Shown: positions 1-7,160 of the stretch, piece by piece | Layout of the letters: the number at the start of each line of letters is the position of its first letter | How positions within the stretch are numbered: position 1 is the stretch's first letter | Source: an uncultured Ectothiorhodospiraceae bacterium | GTDB taxonomy: Bacteria; Pseudomonadota; Gammaproteobacteria; Nitrococcales; Nitrococcaceae | Direction: 5' to 3' | DNA: 47,107 nt | NCBI GenBank assembly: GCA_913056385.1 | Contig: CAJXND010000002.1 | Location: forward strand, 1 to 47,107 | Notes under the pieces: model-generated | What the model was told of the DNA's origin: nothing | The model's input: the letters and a program-made list of their open reading frames with translations, nothing else | Database searches by the model: none | Made by a program: the position numbers and the translations under genes

Positions 1-482
1 AGTCGAAAATCATCCCTAACCCCATCAGCCACGCCATGGATGTGAATACCCTGGCCATGGTCGTGCTCGTCTTTCTTCTGCCGGTCGGTGGATTGCTGGG
101 TGACCGGTTCGGATTCCGCCGCGTGATGCTCTGGGGCATTGCACTCACGGGGGGTGTCGCCTATCCCCTGTTTTTCTGGATCGATACCGGCAGTGTGCTC
201 GGCGCCGTCATCAGCGGGCTGATCTTCGCCATCGCCATTAGCTGGGTGCAGGGCCCCATGCCCGCATTGCTGGCGCAGACGTTTCCCCGCGATATTCGTA
301 ATACGGGTGTCGGGGTTGCCTATAACCTGGCGATGGGGTTGTTTGGCGGAACGGCCCCGATGGTCTGCACATGGTTGATCTCGGCGACCGGAGATGTAGC
401 CGCCCCCGCCTACTACCTGCTGGTCCTCGCGATCATCAGTGCGGTGGCACTCTTTACCTTCAACGCCCGGCAGCATGATTAA
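1..482 (+). CDS. MFS transporter, MHS-type, C-terminal part (5' truncated)
   Basis: The frame is open to the left edge (first full codon at base 3), so the first visible Met is not the start and only the last ~160 residues are present. The protein is very hydrophobic, with about five membrane segments. It carries a GDRFGFRR loop typical of the second MFS repeat, and near the end it reads RNTGVGVAYNLAMGLFGGTAP. That last block resembles the metabolite:H+ symporter (MHS) subfamily, which includes ProP (proline/betaine) and KgtP (2-oxoglutarate). The protein ends right after the last helix, without the C-terminal coiled coil of ProP. The substrate cannot be told from this fragment. Family call is good; anything finer is guesswork. 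Confidence 0.75.
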   Translation, partial: SKIIPNPISHAMDVNTLAMVVLVFLLPVGGLLGDRFGFRRVMLWGIALTGGVAYPLFFWIDTGSVLGAVISGLIFAIAISWVQGPMPALLAQTFPRDIRNTGVGVAYNLAMGLFGGTAPMVCTWLISATGDVAAPAYYLLVLAIISAVALFTFNARQHD

Positions 483-624
483 CCACTTCCGCGGTTTTGA
501 CCTGGGTTGAGGATGGAGGAGTCCAGGAGCTCGAGGTTGAGCGGCTCGATGCGCAGGTCGACCCGCACGGCAGGGCGATGCACGACGAAATTTCGGCGGA
601 GGAGGGGATTCGCGCGCCGGACAT

Positions 625-649
625 AAAAAACCCCGCATGGCGCGGGGTT
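625..649 (-). terminator. Intrinsic terminator of ssrA
   Basis: Read on the minus strand, this is an AACCCCGC / GCGGGGTT stem of 8 bp (arms 642-649 and 629-636, loop 637-641). A run of six T (complement of 625-630) overlaps and follows the 3' arm. It starts 10 bases after the tmRNA CCA end, so it is the natural terminator of that transcript. Confidence 0.85.
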
Positions 650-658
650 GGAAGAGTT

Positions 659-1018
659 TGGTGGAGACGGCGGGAATCGAACCCGCGTCCGAAGAACCTC
701 CACACCAGGGTCTACATGCTTAGCGCCGTCTTTATTTTTAGTGGCGTCCTACCCAACGGCCAGGGTATGGAAACCACGATCCCGAATGATGTTTCGCCTC
801 GCCAGTCCGGGCTCCCCGCGGGGCTAGCCTGTGTAATATGCCTGTCCGACACCCAACCACAGGCGATCAAGTGTGGACAGCTCACGGGTTTTTAGGCCGC
901 GAGTGCGTAGTTGTCGTCGTTGGCAACTATCTTTTTTGTCACATTATTTACGAGGTTGAGTGACGTCCTCGGCATGCACCTGGAGTTTCGCGACCTCCGT
1001 CGAAGCCATGTCGTCCCC
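659..1018 (-). ncRNA. ssrA: Transfer-messenger RNA (tmRNA)
   Basis: tmRNA rescues ribosomes stalled on broken mRNAs and adds a degradation tag. The mature 5' end reads GGGGACG and pairs over 7 bases (one G-U) with CGTCTCC just before the ACCA end, forming the tRNA-like acceptor stem. The T-arm GGTTCGATTCCCGCC lies before the 3' end and the conserved GGCTTCGAC follows the 5' end. The tag frame encodes ANDDNYALAA and stop. Length is about 360 nt, as usual for the one-piece form. smpB lies 80 bases upstream on the same strand and a terminator follows, so the two partners of trans-translation are neighbours. Confidence 0.97.
892..924 (-). other. tmRNA tag reading frame (ANDDNYALAA-stop)
   Basis: This is the resume codon GCC (922-924) followed by codons for N-D-D-N-Y-A-L-A-A and a TAA stop (892-894). 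It differs from the Escherichia coli tag (ANDENYALAA) by Glu to Asp at position 4. The terminal ALAA, which is what ClpXP/ClpAP recognise, is kept. Confidence 0.95.
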
Positions 1019-1034
1019 AAGTAATCGATCAGAC

Positions 1035-1063
1035 AGGTTAGCGATCAAATGGTTCCATGGGAA
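1035..1063 (-). promoter_or_regulatory. Candidate sigma-70 promoter of ssrA
   Basis: On the minus strand: TTCCCA (1058-1063), a 17-base spacer, TAACCT (1035-1040). The start would fall about 10 bases before the mature tmRNA 5' end, which fits a short leader removed by RNase P. Matches to consensus are only partial (4/6 and 3/6), so this is a suggestion. Confidence 0.3.
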
Positions 1064-1098
1064 GCGCTCGTTCTCTGCGGGCTCATCCCTGGAGGCCA

Positions 1099-1587
1099 TC
1101 AGACCCGATGCTTGAGCAGGCGTTCCTTCTCACGCTGCCAGTCGCGCTCCTTTTTGTCGGCGCGCTTGTCGTGCTGTTTCTTGCCCTTGGCGAGCCCGAT
1201 GCTCAGTTTCGCTTTCCCGCGTGACCAGTGCAGGTCCAGCGGAACCACCGTGTAGCCGCGCTGTTCGGTTGCCCCCACCAGCCGGGCAAGCTCCTTTTGA
1301 TGCAGGAGCAGCTTCCGAGTGCGCGTGGGATCCGGGTTGATATGCGTCGAGGCGGTTGGCAGCGGGGGAATATTGCAGCCGATCAGAAACGCCTCGCCGT
1401 TCCGCACGAGGACGTAGGCCTCGGTGAGGTTGATCCGTCCCGCCCGCAGGCTCTTGACCTCCCAGCCATGCAGGACGAGGCCCGCCTCGAACCGCTCTTC
1501 GACGAAATACTCGAAGCGCGCGCGGCGATTGAGGGCAATCGTGGCGCTGTCGCCACCCGGCTTTTTCTTACCTGCTTTCTTGCTCAC
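1099..1587 (-). CDS. smpB: SsrA-binding protein SmpB
   Basis: SmpB binds tmRNA and places it in the A site of stalled ribosomes. At 162 residues it has the family length and aligns from its first residues ([18 protein letters not shown], then [43 protein letters not shown]). The basic C-terminal tail ([18 protein letters not shown]) is the part that enters the mRNA channel. The start is GTG at 1585-1587; it is preferred because alignment to known SmpB begins here, although no clear Shine-Dalgarno precedes it. ssrA follows 80 bases downstream on the same strand. Confidence 0.96.
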   Translation of the reverse strand: MSKKAGKKKPGGDSATIALNRRARFEYFVEERFEAGLVLHGWEVKSLRAGRINLTEAYVLVRNGEAFLIGCNIPPLPTASTHINPDPTRTRKLLLHQKELARLVGATEQRGYTVVPLDLHWSRGKAKLSIGLAKGKKQHDKRADKKERDWQREKERLLKHRV

Positions 1588-1593
1588 TGCCGC

Positions 1594-1623
1594 ATTCTAA
1601 CGGGGCGCCGCCCCGGCATCCAA
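1594..1623 (-). promoter_or_regulatory. Candidate promoter of smpB
   Basis: On the minus strand TAGAAT (1594-1599, 5/6 to the -10 consensus) lies 18 bases after TTGGAT (1618-1623). The predicted start would be at or next to the GTG start codon at 1587, implying a very short leader. The -35 match is weak. Confidence 0.25.
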
Positions 1624-1707
1624 TGCGCCAGCACGAATGAGCGAAGGTGACGAGTCTGGTAAGCTTTCCGGCTTCGTTGAAACGCAACCTCGAGACGAGC
1701 GAATCGA

Positions 1708-2145
1708 ATGACCACGGTCTCCCGTTCCGCGATGGTTCGGCATTCCGCCGAGGAGATGTTCGAGCTGGTGGACGATGTCCGCGGCTATGAAGACTTCCTG
1801 CCCTGGGTGAAGCGCAGCAGGGAGCGGGAGCGCGACGGCGACGTGGTGATCGGCGAGCTCCTCTTCTCCAAGGCGGGTATCGAGAAGTCGTTTACCACGC
1901 GCAACCGACGCCAGCCGGGCAAGATGATCGAGATCCGTCTGGTGGAGGGGCCGTTCCGCCATCTTGAGGGCTTCTGGCGGTTCGATGCGCTGGGGGAGGA
2001 CGCCTGCAAGGTCTCGCTGGATCTGGAGTTCGAGTTCTCGAACCGCCTGCTGGCGATGGCGTTCGGGAAGGTGTTCACCCAGGTGGCCGGGACCCTGGTG
2101 GATTCGTTCGTCAAGCGGGCCAATGAGCGTTACGGCCTTGGCTGA
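1708..2145 (+). CDS. ratA: RatA/Coq10-like START-domain protein
   Basis: This is a 145-residue single-domain protein of the polyketide-cyclase/START superfamily (YfjG/Coq10 type). In E. coli the homologue was named RatA, because overexpression blocks 70S subunit joining; in other organisms the family binds coenzyme Q precursors. Visible family blocks are AEEMFELVDDVRGYEDFLPW near the N-terminus and EFEFSNRLLAMAFGKVF near the C-terminus. The pairing with an RnfH gene that overlaps its 3' end is the standard gammaproteobacterial arrangement, next to smpB. Family assignment is firm; whether it acts as a toxin or in quinone handling is not decided by sequence. Confidence 0.88.
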   Translation: MTTVSRSAMVRHSAEEMFELVDDVRGYEDFLPWVKRSRERERDGDVVIGELLFSKAGIEKSFTTRNRRQPGKMIEIRLVEGPFRHLEGFWRFDALGEDACKVSLDLEFEFSNRLLAMAFGKVFTQVAGTLVDSFVKRANERYGLG

Positions 2146-2470
2146 GTCGCAGGAGGCCGCCGATGCCATCGCTGTGGAGGTCGTCTATGCGACTGCCGAA
2201 GATCAGCGGCTGATCCCCCTCAACGTGGCCACGGGCACCACGGTTGAACAGGCCATCCATGCATCCGGGATCCTCGCCTGTTTCCCCGAAATCGACCTGG
2301 CCGAACAGTCGGTGGGCATTTTCTCGCAACCGGTGGCGCTGGATCAGCATCTGGCTGCCGGGGACCGGGTGGAGATCTATCGCCCGCTCCAGGTGGATCC
2401 CAAGGCACAGCGACGGGCGCGTGCCCGGGAACAGCGAACCCGGCGGGCCGGTCAGGCCCCGGGATCGTAG
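2123..2470 (+). CDS. RnfH family (RatB) ubiquitin-like protein
   Basis: 115 residues, starting at the ATG at 2123 inside the end of ratA (23-base overlap, other frame). The central part (IAVEVVYATAEDQRLIPLNV, then GTTVEQAIHASGI, then FSQPVALDQHLAAGDRVEIY) is the beta-grasp RnfH fold, and the end is a short basic tail (KAQRRARAREQRTRR). Despite the name, a role in Rnf electron transport is not established. The overlap suggests translational coupling to ratA. The last 19 bases overlap, tail to tail, the end of bamE. Confidence 0.88.
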   Translation: MSVTALAESQEAADAIAVEVVYATAEDQRLIPLNVATGTTVEQAIHASGILACFPEIDLAEQSVGIFSQPVALDQHLAAGDRVEIYRPLQVDPKAQRRARAREQRTRRAGQAPGS

Positions 2471-2835
2471 AGCGGGTTACCCGGCTCGATGAAGCTACCG
2501 CGGGCGCCGCTGAGTCCGCTTTCGTCGAAGACGAGGGTCAGCTTCCGGGATATCGGCTCAAGGCCCGTGCTCCGCGGCTCGACCTCGTAGACATAATCCC
2601 ACCGGCCTTCACTGAACGGATCTTCGATGGTTGGCGGCCCGAGCACGAAGCTGACCTGGCGCCGCGTCATGCCGGGCTCGAGCCGGGCGACGCTCTCGGC
2701 ATCGAAGAAAGTCCCCTGGCGTACCTCCGGCTTGTAGAGAATGGGCAGCTGCTCAACCGTACTGGCGCAGCCTGCCAGGGCGGCGGTCAGAAGGGACACT
2801 GCGAGCAGCCGTTTGCCGGTGTATACTGAAATCAT
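2452..2835 (-). CDS. bamE: Outer membrane assembly lipoprotein BamE (SmpA/OmlA)
   Basis: 127 residues. The signal sequence ends in the lipobox LAGC, giving lipidation at Cys22 and outer-membrane anchoring. The mature part has the BamE signature: GTFFDAESVARLEPGMTRRQ, then VLGPPTIEDPF, then WDYVYEVEP. BamE is an accessory subunit of the BAM complex, which folds beta-barrel proteins; the main subunit BamA is encoded at 26883 in this window. It is divergent from fur, an order conserved in pseudomonads and xanthomonads. The stop codon lies inside rnfH on the other strand and no terminator is visible between the two. Confidence 0.95.
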   Translation of the reverse strand: MISVYTGKRLLAVSLLTAALAGCASTVEQLPILYKPEVRQGTFFDAESVARLEPGMTRRQVSFVLGPPTIEDPFSEGRWDYVYEVEPRSTGLEPISRKLTLVFDESGLSGARGSFIEPGNPLYDPGA

Positions 2836-2871
2836 TCTAAACAGGCCGTCGTGCTGACTGGTGGAACGAAT

Positions 2872-3357
2872 ATGGTAACGCAGCCCCGCCCAGCCTCACA
2901 GATTCCCTGGGAAATCAGCCAGGAGTCGGACGAGCTCCGCCGTGCCGGGCTCAAGGCGACCCTGCCGCGGCTGAAGATTCTCCGGATTCTTGCCGGGCGG
3001 GAGCGAGCCCACCTGTCCGCCGAAGAGGTTTATCAGCGGCTGCATGAGGCCGGAGACGACATCGGCCTGGCCACCGTCTACCGCGTACTCACCCAGTTCG
3101 CGGAAGCGGGTATTGTCATTCGTCACAACTTCGACAGCGACCGGGCGGTCTTCGAGCTCAACTCGGGCATTCACCACGACCACCTCGTTTGCGTGGACTG
3201 CGGTCGGGTGGAGGAATTCAAGGACCGGATGATCGAGCGGCGTCAGGCTGACGTGGCGGCGGTCTCCGGGTATGAGTTGATCAGTCACTCGCTGATCCTG
3301 TACGGACGTTGCCCCGAGTGCGCTCAGGCGCCGAAGATAAAGGGCAGCGTGCTGTAA
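2872..3357 (+). CDS. fur: Ferric uptake regulator Fur
   Basis: Fe(II)-dependent repressor of iron acquisition. The start at 2872 follows a GGTGGA ribosome site by 6 bases; an upstream GTG at 2851 is less likely. The protein is 161 residues. An N-terminal winged helix (LKATLPRLKILRIL, LSAEEVYQRL, GLATVYRVLTQF) is followed by the metal-binding dimerisation half with HHDHLVCVDCGRVEEF and CPEC, which gives the His/Asp cluster and two CxxC zinc motifs. It is somewhat longer at the N-terminus than E. coli Fur (148). A TATACT at 2822-2827, inside the bamE start, could be its -10, but the -35 is poor. It converges on recN with one base between the stops. Confidence 0.96.
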   Translation: MVTQPRPASQIPWEISQESDELRRAGLKATLPRLKILRILAGRERAHLSAEEVYQRLHEAGDDIGLATVYRVLTQFAEAGIVIRHNFDSDRAVFELNSGIHHDHLVCVDCGRVEEFKDRMIERRQADVAAVSGYELISHSLILYGRCPECAQAPKIKGSVL

Positions 3358-3358
3358 T

Positions 3359-5029
3359 TCAGCCTACCCGCTCCAGCATTTCCCGTGCATGATTGAGCGT
3401 CTTCTCGGTGATCTCCAGGCCGCCGAGCATGCGCGCGATCTCGCTTGTCCGCTCATCCGCACACAGCTGTCTTACATCGGTGACCGTCCGGCCGTCATCG
3501 CGCTGGCGTTTTTCCACCTGCAGCTGATGCGTGCCCTGGGCCGCGACCTGGGGTAGATGGGTGATGCAGAGCACCTGGTGATGGCGGGCGAGGGCACGCA
3601 GCTGCCGTCCGACGACCTCGGCGACTCCGCCACCGATGCCGGTATCCGCTTCGTCAAAGATCAGCGCCGGCAGCTCCGCGGTATCGGCAGTGGCCACTTC
3701 CAGAGCCAGCCCGATGCGTGAGAGTTCGCCCCCCGAGGCGATCTTCTGCAGCGGTGCCGGCCGCTGGTCCGGGTTGGTGCGGACGTCGAAACGAACGCGA
3801 TCCGTGCCGTGGGCCGCGGGTGCGGCCTCGCTGTCCGGGTCCACGATGATGGTCAGCTCGGCGCCGGCCATACCCAGCTGAGCCAGTAGATCGTCGACCC
3901 GCCCGCCAAGCTGCCTCGCTGCTTCCCGGCGTGATTCCGAGAGACTCGCGGCCGCACTGCGGTACTCGTCGAGCAGCCGATCGCGTTCGGCATGCAATTC
4001 CAGCAGTCGGCTGTCCGCCGACTCGAGGCGGTTCAATTCGTCCCGGAGGGATTCGGCGTGGGCGGCGAGCCCTTCGGGCTCGACCTGGTGTTTGCGTGCC
4101 AGGTCGTGGAGTCGGCTGAGGGTGTCCTCGACCACCTGAAGCCGTTCCGGATCGATCTCGAGGCGGTCCGCGAAGTGCCTCAGCCCCTGACAGGCCTCCT
4201 CGAGCTGGACCTGACCGGTCGCCAGCAGATCCCGCGCCTCGGTGAGCGCCGTGTCGACATCGAGATGGGGATCCAGTGCCCGTTCGGCCGCCGCGATCAA
4301 CGTCTGGGCGGTGGTGTCGCCCTCATGGAGGAGCTCCAGCGCCTGCTGGCAGGCCGTGATGATCTCGCTGGCGCCGGCGAGACGCCGTTGCTCCTGCTCC
4401 AGCTCGGCGAAGGCCGCCTCGGTGAGTGCCTTCTCATCCAGTTCCTCGAGCTGGTAGCGCAGCAAATCCATTCGGTCCTGGTGGTCGCCATCACCGCCGC
4501 TCAGCGAGCGGATTTCCGCCTCAACACCTTGCCATTGCGCATGCAGGGTGGAGACGGCCTCCAGCTTGTCCCCATGCCCCGCGAATCCATCCAGCGTCCG
4601 CCGCTGCATCTCGGGGCGCATGAGCGCCTGGTGGGCATGCTGGCCGTGGATACCGACCAGCAGGCTGCCGAGTTGCTCGAGCTGGTAACGGGTCACCGGT
4701 CGCCCGTTGATCCAGGCCTGCGAGCGGCCATTACCCTGGATGACCCGGCGCAACAGGCATTCGTTGTCTTCGTCGAGGTTCTCTTCCGCGAGCCAGGCCT
4801 TTGCCCGGGGCGTGTCGCTGACATCGAAAATGACGTGGATTTCGCTGCGGGTGGCCGTCTCCGGGACCATGGAGGTGTCGGCCCGGTCGCCGAGGCACAG
4901 GCCCAGGGCATCCAGCAGGATCGACTTGCCGGCACCGGTTTCGCCGGTGAGCACGCTGAGCCCGGGATGCAGGTCGATGGCGAGTTCATCGATGATGGCG
5001 AAATCGCGGATCTCGATGCGGTTCAGCAT
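3359..5029 (-). CDS. recN: DNA repair protein RecN
   Basis: SMC-like ATPase for double-strand break repair. The ATG at 5029 is preferred (MLNRIEIRDFAIIDEL) because it overlaps the nadK stop by 7 bases and starts exactly where RecN proteins start, giving 556 residues. The Walker A motif GETGAGKS lies near residue 30. A long coiled-coil centre follows, then the ABC signature region (KIASGGELSRIGLALEVA) and Walker B LIFDEADTGIGG near the C-terminus. Translation is probably coupled to nadK. The stop is one base from the fur stop on the opposite strand. No LexA box is obvious; the promoter is probably upstream of nadK. Confidence 0.96.
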   Translation of the reverse strand: MLNRIEIRDFAIIDELAIDLHPGLSVLTGETGAGKSILLDALGLCLGDRADTSMVPETATRSEIHVIFDVSDTPRAKAWLAEENLDEDNECLLRRVIQGNGRSQAWINGRPVTRYQLEQLGSLLVGIHGQHAHQALMRPEMQRRTLDGFAGHGDKLEAVSTLHAQWQGVEAEIRSLSGGDGDHQDRMDLLRYQLEELDEKALTEAAFAELEQEQRRLAGASEIITACQQALELLHEGDTTAQTLIAAAERALDPHLDVDTALTEARDLLATGQVQLEEACQGLRHFADRLEIDPERLQVVEDTLSRLHDLARKHQVEPEGLAAHAESLRDELNRLESADSRLLELHAERDRLLDEYRSAAASLSESRREAARQLGGRVDDLLAQLGMAGAELTIIVDPDSEAAPAAHGTDRVRFDVRTNPDQRPAPLQKIASGGELSRIGLALEVATADTAELPALIFDEADTGIGGGVAEVVGRQLRALARHHQVLCITHLPQVAAQGTHQLQVEKRQRDDGRTVTDVRQLCADERTSEIARMLGGLEITEKTLNHAREMLERVG

Positions 5030-5907
5030 GGTGGTGCTCCATCCCCCCAATGCAGCTTCGCTCGCAGAATATCGAAGTAGCGGTGGCCGGGTGGGTGCAC
5101 AAGTCGCAGTTTGTGCGGCGATGCAACGATCTCGAGCCGTCCGTCGGCGGCGAGGGTCAGGTCGCTCTGACTGTCGCAGCTGACGTGAACCTGCTCGATG
5201 GAGTCGGGTTGAACCCGGACCTCGATGCGGCTGTTCGCGCTGATCACCAGGGGCCGGTTGCTGAGGGTGTGTGGAGAGATGGGCACCATGGCCACGGCGT
5301 TGATGCCCGGATGCATGATCGGGCCGCCCCCGGACAGGGCATAGGCGGTGGAGCCGGTGGGGGTGCTGACGATCAGTCCATCCGAGCGATGACGGTTGCA
5401 GGGCTCGCCGTCGATCCAGGTCTCGAACTCGATCATGCGCGAGGTGTTCCAGCGCTGCAGCACCACCTCGTTCAGCGCAGGGGAGCTGGCCATGATCCGG
5501 CCTCCTTCGAGCACGCGGGCCTCCAGCATGAGGCGCTGGTCGAGCTGCATGTCGCCGTCAACCACGCAGGCGATTTCATCGAACCGATCCGGCGAGACGT
5601 CGACCAGGAAACCGAGCCTTCCGCGATTGACGCCCAGAACCGGGACGCCATGCGGCGCGACGATCTTGGCGGCGTGCAGCAGTGTGCCGTCGCCGCCGAC
5701 CACGATCAGCAGATCGATAAGCCCGGCAAGGGACGCCAGGTTGTCGATGTCGCGGCCGTCGCCCGGCTCGGTGGCCCCGCCCATCGCCCTGTCGAGACAG
5801 ACATCGAGTCCATGGGCCTCGAGGCGCTCGATGAGCTTGCGAATGGTATCGATGACCGCGGTATCGTTCGGTTTGCCGGTTATCGCTATGCGTTGGAACG
5901 CTGGCAT
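5023..5907 (-). CDS. nadK: NAD kinase (ATP-NAD kinase)
   Basis: Makes NADP from NAD and ATP (or polyphosphate). It has the GGDGT motif (VVGGDGTLLHAA) with its catalytic Asp, the NE/(N)EVVL block (ALNEVVLQRW), DGLIVSTPTGSTAYALSGGG and HTLSNRPLVI. The start at 5907 (MPAFQRIAITGK) has a GAGGGGGG ribosome site 3-4 bases upstream and gives 294 residues, the family size; an ATG at 5934 is in frame but less likely. It is divergent from hrcA and overlaps recN, a common pairing in gammaproteobacteria. Confidence 0.96.
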   Translation of the reverse strand: MPAFQRIAITGKPNDTAVIDTIRKLIERLEAHGLDVCLDRAMGGATEPGDGRDIDNLASLAGLIDLLIVVGGDGTLLHAAKIVAPHGVPVLGVNRGRLGFLVDVSPDRFDEIACVVDGDMQLDQRLMLEARVLEGGRIMASSPALNEVVLQRWNTSRMIEFETWIDGEPCNRHRSDGLIVSTPTGSTAYALSGGGPIMHPGINAVAMVPISPHTLSNRPLVISANSRIEVRVQPDSIEQVHVSCDSQSDLTLAADGRLEIVASPHKLRLVHPPGHRYFDILRAKLHWGDGAPPC

Positions 5908-5954
5908 GCACCCCCCTCGCCGATGCATGGACAACTTAGCATGGCGTCCGCAAA

Positions 5955-5983
5955 TTGACAGCCATGCGGGGCGTTGATAGCTT
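5955..5983 (+). promoter_or_regulatory. Candidate sigma-70 promoter of hrcA
   Basis: A perfect -35 TTGACA (5955-5960), a 17-base spacer, then TAGCTT (5978-5983, 3/6). Transcription would begin near 5990, inside the CIRCE element. That is the usual geometry for HrcA repression. Confidence 0.5.
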
Positions 5984-5987
5984 CGCC

Positions 5988-6012
5988 TGGCACTCTAAGT
6001 CAGAGAGTGCCA
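5988..6012 (+). promoter_or_regulatory. CIRCE operator (HrcA binding site)
   Basis: TGGCACTC (5988-5995), nine bases, GAGTGCCA (6005-6012): a perfect 8-bp inverted repeat matching the CIRCE consensus core GCACTC-N9-GAGTGC. It sits 17 bases before the hrcA start, just upstream of the GGAGG ribosome site. HrcA bound here would repress its own operon; heat-titrated GroEL would relieve this. Confidence 0.95.
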
Positions 6013-6029
6013 ACTCCCACGGAGGCCTC

Positions 6030-7085
6030 ATGGTTCACCGACACGGCGATGAACCGCTTACAGAGCGTGCACGGCATCTGCTGAAAATGCTGGTGCATCG
6101 TTACATCCGCGATGGCCAGCCGGTGGGATCCCGGGCGCTGACGCGGGATGGTGGCCTCGACTTGAGCGCGGCGTCCATCCGCAATGTCATGGCCGACCTG
6201 GAGGAGGCGGGATATATCCAGTCGCCGCACACATCCGCCGGGCGGATACCAACGGACCGGGGCTATCGTTTTTTCGTCGACTCCCTGCTCAGCGTCCGAC
6301 GCGAGAGCGGGCTCGATGCCGATAATCTGCGAATCCGCCTTGATGCGGGCCGTGATACCGATTCACTGGTGGATTCGGCGTCCAATCTTCTGTCCGGGCT
6401 GACGCATCTGGCCGGCGTGGTGACGCTGCCACGGCGGGACTACGGCTCCATTCGGCATATCGAGTTCCTGCCACTGTCGGAGCGGCGGATCCTGGCCATC
6501 GTCGTGCTGAACGACTCCGAGGTGCAGAACCGCGTCATCGAGACGGATCGTCCGTACAGCCCGGCCGAGCTCCAGCAGGTCTCGAACTATCTGTCCCTGG
6601 AGTTTGCGGGCAAGAGCGTCAGTAATGTCCGGCGCGGGCTGCTGGAGGCCATGCAGGCCGATCAGCAGCATGTGAACAGCCTCATGACCTCGGCGATTGC
6701 GGTGGCTCGCGAGTTGTTCGCCGATAACGGCGGTAAGGACGATGACTTCGTGATCGCGGGCGAGACCAACCTCATGACCTTCGCTGAGCTGTCCAGCGTG
6801 GAGAAGCTCAAGGAGCTTTTCGAGGCGTTCGGGCGCAAGCGCGACATACTGCATCTGCTCGACCGCTGCCTCTCGGCCGATGGCGTGCAGATTTTCATCG
6901 GCCAGGAATCCGGCTATCGGGCCTTCGATGGTGTCAGCCTCGTGACCTCCACCTATCAGAGCGATGATCAGGTCCTTGGCGTTCTCGGCGTCATTGGCCC
7001 CACCCGGATGGAATATGACCGGGTAATCCCCATCGTCGATGTCACCGCTCGGCTCCTGGGCCATGCCTTGAAACCTGATCATTGA
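6030..7085 (+). CDS. hrcA: Heat-inducible transcription repressor HrcA
   Basis: Represses chaperone operons by binding CIRCE. The ATG at 6030 has GGAGG four bases upstream and follows the operator; more upstream in-frame starts would place CIRCE inside the gene. The protein is 351 residues. The N-terminal winged helix (ERARHLLKMLVHRYIRDGQP, GGLDLSAASIRNVMADLEE, YIQSPHTSAGRIPTDRGYRF) is typical; the GAF-like middle and C-terminal half (VLGVIGPTRMEYDRVIPIVD) also match. It is first gene of hrcA-grpE-dnaK-dnaJ. Its last 7 codons contain a sigma-32 promoter for the next genes. Confidence 0.97.
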   Translation: MVHRHGDEPLTERARHLLKMLVHRYIRDGQPVGSRALTRDGGLDLSAASIRNVMADLEEAGYIQSPHTSAGRIPTDRGYRFFVDSLLSVRRESGLDADNLRIRLDAGRDTDSLVDSASNLLSGLTHLAGVVTLPRRDYGSIRHIEFLPLSERRILAIVVLNDSEVQNRVIETDRPYSPAELQQVSNYLSLEFAGKSVSNVRRGLLEAMQADQQHVNSLMTSAIAVARELFADNGGKDDDFVIAGETNLMTFAELSSVEKLKELFEAFGRKRDILHLLDRCLSADGVQIFIGQESGYRAFDGVSLVTSTYQSDDQVLGVLGVIGPTRMEYDRVIPIVDVTARLLGHALKPDH

Positions 7086-7094
7086 TCCCCATTT
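7067..7094 (+). promoter_or_regulatory. Sigma-32 (RpoH) heat-shock promoter
   Basis: CTTGAAA (7067-7073), 13 bases, CCCCATTT (7087-7094). This matches the E. coli RpoH consensus CTTGAAA-N11-16-CCCCATnT at every defined position. It overlaps the final codons and stop of hrcA and points at grpE, whose start is about 60 bases beyond the predicted transcription start. It would drive grpE-dnaK-dnaJ without hrcA. Confidence 0.9.
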
Positions 7095-7160
7095 CTACCG
7101 ATAAGCGCGCGCCGCCCACAGGGGGGCGGTCAGCCGGATGCCGGAACAGCGGAGCAAGCA

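Noticed and set aside
483-1018. Genomic island integrated at ssrA
   Set aside because: No integrase, no second copy of the ssrA 3' end in the window and no shift in base composition beyond the gap.
2821-2843. Possible Fur box between bamE and fur (AATCATT within this stretch)
   Set aside because: Only the central AATCATT fits; overall about 10 of 19 bases match the classic Fur box, which is not convincing, and part of it encodes the BamE N-terminus.
5050-5958. Long open frame antisense to nadK
   Set aside because: Shadow of nadK; nadK has all its motifs and a ribosome site.
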